Shown here: piece by piece, positions 5,299 through 9,628 of the stretch | Layout: each line of letters opens with the position of its first letter | Position numbering within the stretch: position 1 is the stretch's first letter | Source: Candidatus Sabulitectum sp. | GTDB lineage: Bacteria; Fermentibacterota; Fermentibacteria; Fermentibacterales; JCC-6 | DNA length: 9,628 nucleotides | Assembly: GCA_023136985.1 (NCBI GenBank) | Contig: JAGLQD010000397.1 | Coordinates: 1-9,628 of the forward strand | Direction: 5' to 3' | The notes under the pieces: generated by a model | Databases searched by the model: none | Seen by the model: only the letters and a program-made list of their open reading frames with translations | Told to the model about the DNA's origin: nothing | Translations under genes and position numbers: made by a program

Positions 5299-6881
5299 AC
5301 ACGGGACGTAATATGCGCCACGCGTGTATTTACGCGCGTGTTTCAACAGTTGAACAGGAAAAAGAAGGTTTCTCAATACCGGCACAGCTTAAAATGCTGC
5401 GTTCTTATGCGAAAAAACACGGGTTTAACATTGTTCATGAGTACGTTGACAGTGAAACAGCACGGAGTACAGGAAGAACCGGCTTCAACACCATGCTTGC
5501 ATACATGGGAAAACACACTGAATGCAATGTTATTCTCGTGGAGAAAACAGACCGTCTCACACGGAACATGGCTGATTACCTTGAAATCGACATTGAAAAA
5601 TCAGGCATTGAGATACATTTCGTGCGTGAAGGTAAGGTCATGTCACGGAATTCATCCCCCAGTGATCATTTCATTCAGGATATTGAGATTGCACAAGCAG
5701 CATATCTAAGCCGAAACATCAGTTCTGAAGCACGAAAAGGTATGAAAGCAAAAGCTGAAGCCGGTCTTTATCCATCTTTTGCACCTTTGGGATACTTGAA
5801 CACCGATAACGAAAACGGTGTTAAGATCATTATTCCAGACCCTGTGAATGCTCCACTTGTAACACAAATGTTTCAGATCTACGCTGAAGGCAATACTTCC
5901 ATTAAAGAGATTGCTTCTAAGCTGTATTCTCTTGGTTTACGAACCAAAAAGGGAAACAGAGTAAGCAATTCAACCATACACAAGATGCTTAGGAACCCCG
6001 TTTACAGAGGGAAATTCTTGTGGAATGGGATTGAGTATGACGGCAAGCATGAATCCATTGTAACCTCTTCCCTGTGGTTTGCAGTACAGGATATGCTTGG
6101 AGAACGTTCTGTAGAGAAACCAAAGCAGTATCATGAGTTTGCCTATACCGGCTTTATGAAGTGCGGTATTTGTGGCTGTGCCATTACAGCCGAACGCAAG
6201 AAGAATAAATACAGCTATTACCACTGCACCGGACACAAAGGCTGGCACCATGGAGAACCTTCTATAAGAGAAGTCAAGCTTGATTTGCAGTTCTCAGCCT
6301 TTTTGAGAAAGCTGAGAATTGAAGAGGGAATTATCCCTTTACTTCTGGAGTGGTTAGAGAAGGATACAAGAGACGAACGCAAAACCCTCAAAGAAATACT
6401 AACAAGATTTACTTCTCAGCGTAAGAGGCTTCAGAGCCGTTCTGAGGTGCTTTATGACGACAGGTTAGATGGAAGAATCACCTTAACACGCTTTGACCTG
6501 AAAGATGCAGAGAACAGAAGAGAGATTGAGCTGATAGATGAGAAGCTTGCTTCCCTTGAAGCCTCTGCCATTCTTGACCCTCTGACAAGGGCAAAAGGTA
6601 TCTTAGAACTCAATCAAAGCGCTGGCAGACTGTTTGTTAAGGCTCCGAATGCTGAAAAGAAGCCATTCCTTGAAAACCTGTTATCGAACTGTACATTAGA
6701 GTCTGGAAGCATTAAGCCTGAACTTCAGTATCCTTTTGATCTGCTGCAAGATACGAACATTGCTTGGAAGGCGTCCGGTGCTGTAAGTAGTGATATTTCT
6801 GCTGTGCGTTCGTTCTGGCACCCCAAACCGAATTCGAACTCGAGTCATGAATGGAAAAGTAACATGTCAACCCGGGGGTAG
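5295..6881 (+). CDS. Large serine recombinase (site-specific integrase)
   Basis: The product is 528 residues, in the usual range for large serine integrases. It cuts and rejoins DNA at attachment sites through a Ser-linked intermediate. The resolvase domain (about 8-145) has CIYARVSTVEQ with catalytic Ser17 and Arg15, and EKTDRLTRN (83-91) with the Arg residues that complete the active site. The recombinase DNA-binding domain follows (about 155-265: RKGMKAKAEAGLYPS, NSTIHKMLRNPVYRGKF). The zinc-ribbon region has C290, C293, C295 and C311; the usual final Cys is not seen and His314, His318 or His319 may take its place. A charged coiled coil (about 345-450) fits the synapsis-controlling motif of this family. 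The tail after about residue 495 (ending NSNSSHEWKSNMSTRG) overlaps a tRNA-like sequence and probably reflects read-through into the attachment site. The start at 5295 overlaps the previous ORF by four bases. Confidence 0.95.
   Translation: MNTGRNMRHACIYARVSTVEQEKEGFSIPAQLKMLRSYAKKHGFNIVHEYVDSETARSTGRTGFNTMLAYMGKHTECNVILVEKTDRLTRNMADYLEIDIEKSGIEIHFVREGKVMSRNSSPSDHFIQDIEIAQAAYLSRNISSEARKGMKAKAEAGLYPSFAPLGYLNTDNENGVKIIIPDPVNAPLVTQMFQIYAEGNTSIKEIASKLYSLGLRTKKGNRVSNSTIHKMLRNPVYRGKFLWNGIEYDGKHESIVTSSLWFAVQDMLGERSVEKPKQYHEFAYTGFMKCGICGCAITAERKKNKYSYYHCTGHKGWHHGEPSIREVKLDLQFSAFLRKLRIEEGIIPLLLEWLEKDTRDERKTLKEILTRFTSQRKRLQSRSEVLYDDRLDGRITLTRFDLKDAENRREIELIDEKLASLEASAILDPLTRAKGILELNQSAGRLFVKAPNAEKKPFLENLLSNCTLESGSIKPELQYPFDLLQDTNIAWKASGAVSSDISAVRSFWHPKPNSNSSHEWKSNMSTRG
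6816..6838 (-). other. tRNA 3'-end-like sequence, candidate attachment-site core
   Basis: Read on the minus strand, this 23-base segment has the exact spacing of a tRNA 3' end: TTCGAAT (T-loop, 7), TCGGT (T-stem, 5), TTGGGGT (acceptor, 7), G (discriminator), CCA. No matching acceptor 5' strand, D-arm or anticodon arm lies to its right, and the five bases before the loop (TCGAG) pair poorly with TCGGT, so it is not a working tRNA. It lies inside the last codons of the recombinase gene, where integrases often carry their attachment site. It may be an attachment core copied from, or recombined with, a tRNA gene. Chance similarity is possible. Confidence 0.4.
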
Positions 6882-6903
6882 AAGCCAACATAATTACCCG
6901 GGT
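6870..6903. repeat. Small inverted repeat after the recombinase gene
   Basis: ACCCGGGGGTA (6870-6880) and TACCCGGGT (6895-6903) are inverted copies apart from a two-G bulge, with a 14-base spacer. The left arm includes the recombinase stop region. No T-run follows, so it is not a standard terminator. It could be part of the attachment site or a binding site. Confidence 0.4.
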
Positions 6904-6926
6904 ATACATTGTAATGCAAAGACTGG

Positions 6927-6954
6927 TTGGAATCGCTCTGACAATACATATTAT
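6927..6954 (+). promoter_or_regulatory. Possible promoter of the first outer-membrane protein gene
   Basis: TTGGAA (6927-6932), a 16-base spacer and TATTAT (6949-6954) make a fair sigma-70-like site 36 bases before the ATG at 6991. It is just right of the candidate attachment site, so the host gene would keep its own promoter after integration. The rest of 6882-6990 holds no gene. Confidence 0.4.
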
Positions 6955-6990
6955 CCGGGAAGTTACACAACAAAAGAGGAAAGGAAAACA

Positions 6991-7485
6991 ATGAAGACAC
7001 TTATCATTATGGCAGTGCTTGCTACATTTGCTTTTGCAGGAACTACCGAGTTTGGTCCACAAATAGGTTACTGGATACCAACAGGTGATGCTGGAGATGC
7101 CTTTGCAGGAAACTTCTACTTCGGTGGCCAGTTTCTTTCACACATGCCAATGTTCGCCATAGAGGGTTCTATTGGATACACATCTCTGAAAACCGACCCG
7201 GAGATTGAAACTTACTCAGGACACATGATCCCTATCACTCTTGGTATTAGAAGCTACTCCGGTATGCTCTATGCAGCCGGTGGACTTGAGCTTGATATGG
7301 TTAGTTTTGAAGAAGAAATTGACGGTGTAGTTGTAGAAGATTCCGACAGTGAATTCGGCGGATACATCGGTGCCGGTCTCATTACCCCTCTGCCAAACAT
7401 TGCTGATGTTGATGTCAGTGCAAGACTTCACTTCATTGACTTTGACGATATGTGGATAGGTCTCTGCGTTGGAATGAACTTCTAG
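6991..7485 (+). CDS. Small outer-membrane beta-barrel-like protein, copy 1
   Basis: The product is 164 residues. An AGAGGAAAGGA ribosome binding region (6975-6985) precedes the ATG. Residues 1-16 (MKTLIIMAVLATFAFA) are a clear signal peptide with an AFA-G cleavage site. The mature protein is rich in Gly, Tyr and Phe with alternating hydrophobic strands (TEFGPQIGYWIPTGD, NFYFGGQFL, MPMFAIEGSIGYTSL, MLYAAGGLELDM, GGYIGAGLITPL, ADVDVSARLHFIDF, DMWIGLCVGMNF). It ends in Phe, the usual outer-membrane insertion signature. It looks like an eight-stranded outer-membrane barrel domain; the precise role is unknown. An acidic loop (VSFEEEIDG...VEDSDSE) is the most variable part against the paralogue downstream. 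A frame open upstream to 6790 is not used, because the signal peptide and binding site mark 6991. Confidence 0.85.
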   Translation: MKTLIIMAVLATFAFAGTTEFGPQIGYWIPTGDAGDAFAGNFYFGGQFLSHMPMFAIEGSIGYTSLKTDPEIETYSGHMIPITLGIRSYSGMLYAAGGLELDMVSFEEEIDGVVVEDSDSEFGGYIGAGLITPLPNIADVDVSARLHFIDFDDMWIGLCVGMNF

Positions 7486-7504
7486 CAGATACTGTTTTAA
7501 AATA

Positions 7505-7532
7505 AGAGGTGGCCTTATGGTCACCTCTTTTT
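7505..7532 (+). terminator. Rho-independent terminator after outer-membrane protein copy 1
   Basis: AGAGGTGGCC (7505-7514) pairs with GGTCACCTCT (7519-7528) over ten pairs with one G-U, around a TTAT loop, and is followed by a run of T. It lies 20 bases after the stop codon, so the two paralogues are mostly transcribed separately or with reduced read-through. Confidence 0.9.
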
Positions 7533-7592
7533 CATGGAATATCTCCATAAATTCTATGAGAAGAATACCTGTTTCAACCTGAAAGGAATTTT

Positions 7593-8072
7593 ATGAAAGC
7601 TCTTATGATCATCACTGTTCTTGCAAGTGTCGCATTTGCCGGTATTGTTGAATACGGCCCCCAAGTGGGGTACTGGTCTCCAACCGGTGATGTTGATGAT
7701 GTCTATTCAGGCAATCTTTATCTTGGTGGACAGGTACTTGTACATCTTCCAATGCTGGCTGTTGAGGGTTCTGTTGGTTATGTATCTCTTAAGCCGGATG
7801 CTGATGTTTCAGATTTCTCGGGGCATATCATTCCTGTTACAGCAGGACTCAGAAGCTATATGGGACCTCTCTATGCAGCTGGTGGTCTTGAGATTGATAT
7901 GACAGCATCGGACTTTCATCCTGATGAGAACCTAAATGATTTCAGCGGATATATCGGTGCAGGTGTAGTGCCGGCTATCCCGTTTATGGCAGACATTGAT
8001 GCCAGCGTGAGACTTCACTTTGTTGATTTCACCGATATGTGGGTCGGGATCACTGTTGGTCTGAATTTCTAA
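7593..8072 (+). CDS. Small outer-membrane beta-barrel-like protein, copy 2
   Basis: The product is 159 residues, with a GAAAGGAA ribosome binding site (7581-7588) before the ATG. Residues 1-16 (MKALMIITVLASVAFA) are a signal peptide with cleavage before G17. It aligns end to end with the 164-residue protein upstream, at about 60% identity by eye. It shares GPQ(I/V)GYW-x-PTGD, GGQ-x-L-x-H-(M/L)-PM, SGH-(M/I)-IP-(I/V)-T, LYAAGGLE-(L/I)-DM, GYIGAG and RLHF-(I/V)-DF, and also ends NF. The only length change is in the acidic loop near residue 105-120. It is a tandem duplicate, and the family is a small beta-barrel outer-membrane type of unknown function. No clear promoter of its own is visible in the 60 bases after the preceding terminator. 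Confidence 0.85.
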   Translation: MKALMIITVLASVAFAGIVEYGPQVGYWSPTGDVDDVYSGNLYLGGQVLVHLPMLAVEGSVGYVSLKPDADVSDFSGHIIPVTAGLRSYMGPLYAAGGLEIDMTASDFHPDENLNDFSGYIGAGVVPAIPFMADIDASVRLHFVDFTDMWVGITVGLNF

Positions 8073-8089
8073 ATTGTTTTCTATCGTTC

Positions 8090-8122
8090 AAAGGGGTGGC
8101 CTGCAGGCTGCCCCTTTTCTTT
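8090..8122 (+). terminator. Rho-independent terminator between convergent genes
   Basis: AAAGGGGTGGCC (8090-8101) pairs with GGCTGCCCCTTT (8106-8117) over twelve pairs with two G-U wobbles, around a TGCA loop, followed by TTTTCTTT. On the minus strand the same hairpin lies just after the transporter stop and ends in a weaker TTTGAA, so it may serve both directions. It borrows the plan of the terminator at 7505 (GGGGTGGCC/GGTGGCC), consistent with duplication of gene plus terminator. Confidence 0.85.
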
Positions 8123-9398
8123 AGCAGATCAAGCCTTTTTTACATCTTTTCCTGTAGTGAAGAAGAAAAAGGATACTGGCTGTTGTGAAGAAAAAGAAGG
8201 AAAGAAAGAAATTCGCTGTGAACCCGAAATACTCCATTACTACGCTGCCAAGTACCGGGGCGAAGAAACCTCTCATGGCTGTGGCGGTCACATGCAGCCC
8301 CTGATAGGTGGCTGTTCTTCCCTCTGGAGCAAAGAACATACTGGACATGTTCCATGACAGAACAACTCCGGCTATACCTATTGCAAAAGCTACCCAGGCT
8401 GCATAAAAAAGAGGAACTCCCAGAGAAGGAATCAGGCTGCTGGCCATAAGAAGAAGAGGAAATCCAGCAAGGATGAAGCAGACCACTCCGGTGAATTTGA
8501 AAGGGTGCAGCTTGTCCATCTTGGCTCCGAGGAACGGAGCAAGAAGCAACAGCCCTAGCTGCCCTATCACTCCTTTTGCAAGAGCATACTGCTCATAAGA
8601 CAAACCGAGTACCTCTTGAGAATAGAAGGGTATTGCAGGTTGAATGGTCATGAACCCAAACCCGTAGATCATGAAGAATGCTTCAAACTTAACAAACTCT
8701 CTGTCACCCTTTAAAACCTTACCGATGCTCTTGAAGAAATCAGAGAGGCTTGCTTCAGCAACTGCCACCGGATCTTTCATTCCCCTGGCCATAAGACCCA
8801 TTACTGCAGCCTGGGCACAACCCATGATTCCCTCGATAACAAACAACCATTTGTAGTATGAGAAATCTGCATCCAGAAGAGCCCCGACTACCATAGCAGC
8901 CGGTAGAGCAAAAAGGTTCAGTGCACTCATTGTCCAGCCGAAAAGAAGTCCTCTGTGCCCTTTTTTGTACCTGCTGCGCATCACAGCATTCTGACCGGGT
9001 ATTACCAGACTGTTGCTGCTGAAATAGAGAAACAGCAGAATAAGCATGAGATTAACACTGCTGGAGAAAAACATCAAAGCAATGGGCAATCTCAGCGCTG
9101 CCCCAATAAATATGGCAGTTGAATGCCTGTTGGTGCTGTCCACAAAGTGACTGACAAGAACGCTGAACAGGTTACTTACAGGCCATATCATCGTGAGCAG
9201 AGTTATCTGCATTACACTGGCGCCAAGGCCGTTGGTGGCTATGTAGTCGTGGTTCATCATCACGCCAACAGCCACTGCACCCAGAACCTGACTTATGAGA
9301 TGTAGTTTGAACGCTCCCTTTTCGTCATCAGTAAGAGTCATTCCAAAAAGCGAGCGACCCTCCATATCAGGAGGAACCGATCTTCTGTTAAAAAACAA
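8121..9398 (-). CDS. Major facilitator superfamily transporter
   Basis: The product is 425 residues from a TTG at 9398, with 11-12 hydrophobic segments (for example about 33-48, 62-84, 94-111, 115-131, 152-175 and 182-203 in the first half, and six more from about 240). A soluble loop of about 35 residues in the middle (KDPVAVAEASLSDFFKSIGK) is the usual MFS inter-domain link. The cytoplasmic loop after the second helix has SHFVDSTNRHSTA, in the place of the MFS G-x-x-x-D-R-x-G-R-R-type signature. The N-terminus is soluble and carries MTLTDDEKGAFKLH. The substrate cannot be told from sequence. The TTG start overlies an AGG about 9-11 bases upstream and lies two bases after the cysC stop, implying coupling. 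ATGs at residues 12 and 20 are alternatives without better ribosome sites. Confidence 0.88.
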   Translation of the reverse strand: MFFNRRSVPPDMEGRSLFGMTLTDDEKGAFKLHLISQVLGAVAVGVMMNHDYIATNGLGASVMQITLLTMIWPVSNLFSVLVSHFVDSTNRHSTAIFIGAALRLPIALMFFSSSVNLMLILLFLYFSSNSLVIPGQNAVMRSRYKKGHRGLLFGWTMSALNLFALPAAMVVGALLDADFSYYKWLFVIEGIMGCAQAAVMGLMARGMKDPVAVAEASLSDFFKSIGKVLKGDREFVKFEAFFMIYGFGFMTIQPAIPFYSQEVLGLSYEQYALAKGVIGQLGLLLLAPFLGAKMDKLHPFKFTGVVCFILAGFPLLLMASSLIPSLGVPLFYAAWVAFAIGIAGVVLSWNMSSMFFAPEGRTATYQGLHVTATAMRGFFAPVLGSVVMEYFGFTANFFLSFFFFTTASILFLLHYRKRCKKGLIC

Positions 9399-9400
9399 AT

Positions 9401-9628
9401 CTACTGACCTGGAACAATACCCATCTCCTCAAGCTTTTTGATAACAATAACTGCGGATTCTTCAGGAGTTTCCTTCTCTGTGTGAAGATGGACCTCAGGG
9501 TTCTCCGGCACTTCGTAAGGAGCACTGATTCCAGTGAAAGAAGGAATTATTCCGGCTCTTGCCTTTTTATACAAACCTTTGGGATCTCTTTCTTCAGCAA
9601 CTGCCAGCGGCACATCAACAAGAACCTC
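9401..9628 (-). CDS. cysC: Adenylylsulfate (APS) kinase, C-terminal 75 residues (5' end outside window)
   Basis: The frame is open to the right edge and ends with TAG at 9401-9403. The visible part reads EVLVDVPLAVAEERDPKGLY, continues KKARAGIIPSFTGISAPYE and then PENPEVHLHT. These are the hallmarks of APS kinase: (V/E)-C/V-EERDPKGLYKKARAG, the F-T-G-I-x-x-P-Y-E turn that binds the substrate lid, and the A/V-PENPE segment. The enzyme phosphorylates APS to PAPS with ATP in the cytoplasm, in sulfate assimilation or sulfation. The P-loop half is outside the window, so fusion to an ATP sulfurylase subunit (as in CysNC) cannot be excluded. The transporter gene follows after two bases, so they likely share a transcript, although a transport role in sulfur metabolism is only an inference. 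Confidence 0.9.
   Translation of the reverse strand, partial: EVLVDVPLAVAEERDPKGLYKKARAGIIPSFTGISAPYEVPENPEVHLHTEKETPEESAVIVIKKLEEMGIVPGQ

Larger units (their letters stand above)
2389..6903 (+). mobile_element. Integrated element with serine recombinase, approximate extent
   Basis: The co-directional cluster XRE regulator, DUF5659-like protein, small ORFs, ATPase and large serine recombinase has the gene content of a small integrative element. The right end is placed at the tRNA-like sequence and inverted repeat just after the recombinase. The left end is not visible: the AT-rich operon at 1-2388 may be cargo inside the element, and the true left junction then lies outside the window. No direct repeat pairing with the right end was found by eye. 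No conjugation, capsid or packaging gene is present in the window. Confidence 0.5.

Noticed and set aside
6816..6905. A complete tRNA gene on the minus strand
   Set aside because: Only the T-loop to CCA part fits. The T-stem pairs poorly, and no matching acceptor 5' strand, D-arm or anticodon arm is found to the right.
6790..6990. N-terminal extension of the first outer-membrane protein
   Set aside because: The upstream frame overlaps the recombinase end and tRNA-like sequence. The signal peptide and ribosome binding site place the start at 6991.
7216..7548. Minus-strand frames opposite the outer-membrane genes and elsewhere (for example 4670-4951, 5970-6251, 6712-7062)
   Set aside because: They are shadows of well-supported genes, with no ribosome sites or recognisable domains.

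Overview
The window looks like a piece of a mesophilic, moderate-GC (mid-40s % by eye) diderm (Gram-negative-type) bacterial chromosome that carries an integrated mobile element. The diderm call rests on two tandem small secreted beta-barrel-type proteins that end in Phe. The phylum cannot be read from the sequence. The style of the outer membrane proteins would fit an FCB-group or candidate-phylum bacterium, but that is only an impression.

Layout. (1) Positions 1-2388, minus strand: a clearly AT-rich two-gene operon. A four-helix membrane protein (1387-2388) is followed, with a TAATG one-base overlap, by a long mostly helical soluble protein that runs off the left edge (1-1387). I recognise neither with confidence. 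(2) Positions 2389-2510: a divergent control region with a near-consensus sigma-70 promoter on each strand. The minus-strand promoter would give an almost leaderless mRNA. The plus-strand promoter carries two small dyads that could be operators. (3) Positions 2511-6881, plus strand: a compact mobile-element gene cluster. It holds an XRE-type regulator with an unusual hydrophobic segment, a DUF5659-like small protein, two overlapping small ORFs, a P-loop/AAA+ type ATPase, another small ORF, and a large serine recombinase. Most junctions from 3382 onward are short overlaps, which suggests translational coupling. (4) Positions 6810-6905: the 3' end of the recombinase gene runs into sequence that looks like the antisense of a tRNA 3' end, followed by a small inverted repeat. 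This is the best candidate for the right attachment junction. (5) Positions 6991-8072: two paralogous small outer-membrane proteins, each followed by a rho-independent terminator. (6) Positions 8121-9628, minus strand: an MFS transporter immediately downstream of the 3' end of an adenylylsulfate kinase gene (cysC), which runs off the right edge.

How it may fit together. The recombinase would integrate and excise the element, the ATPase would act in its DNA metabolism, and the XRE protein would repress the divergent promoters. The AT-rich operon on the other side of the control region is best read as cargo of separate origin. A membrane protein coupled to a large soluble partner is a layout seen in several defence systems, so this pair is the most interesting unexplained item. 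The right flank (outer membrane proteins, transporter, cysC) looks like ordinary host chromosome.
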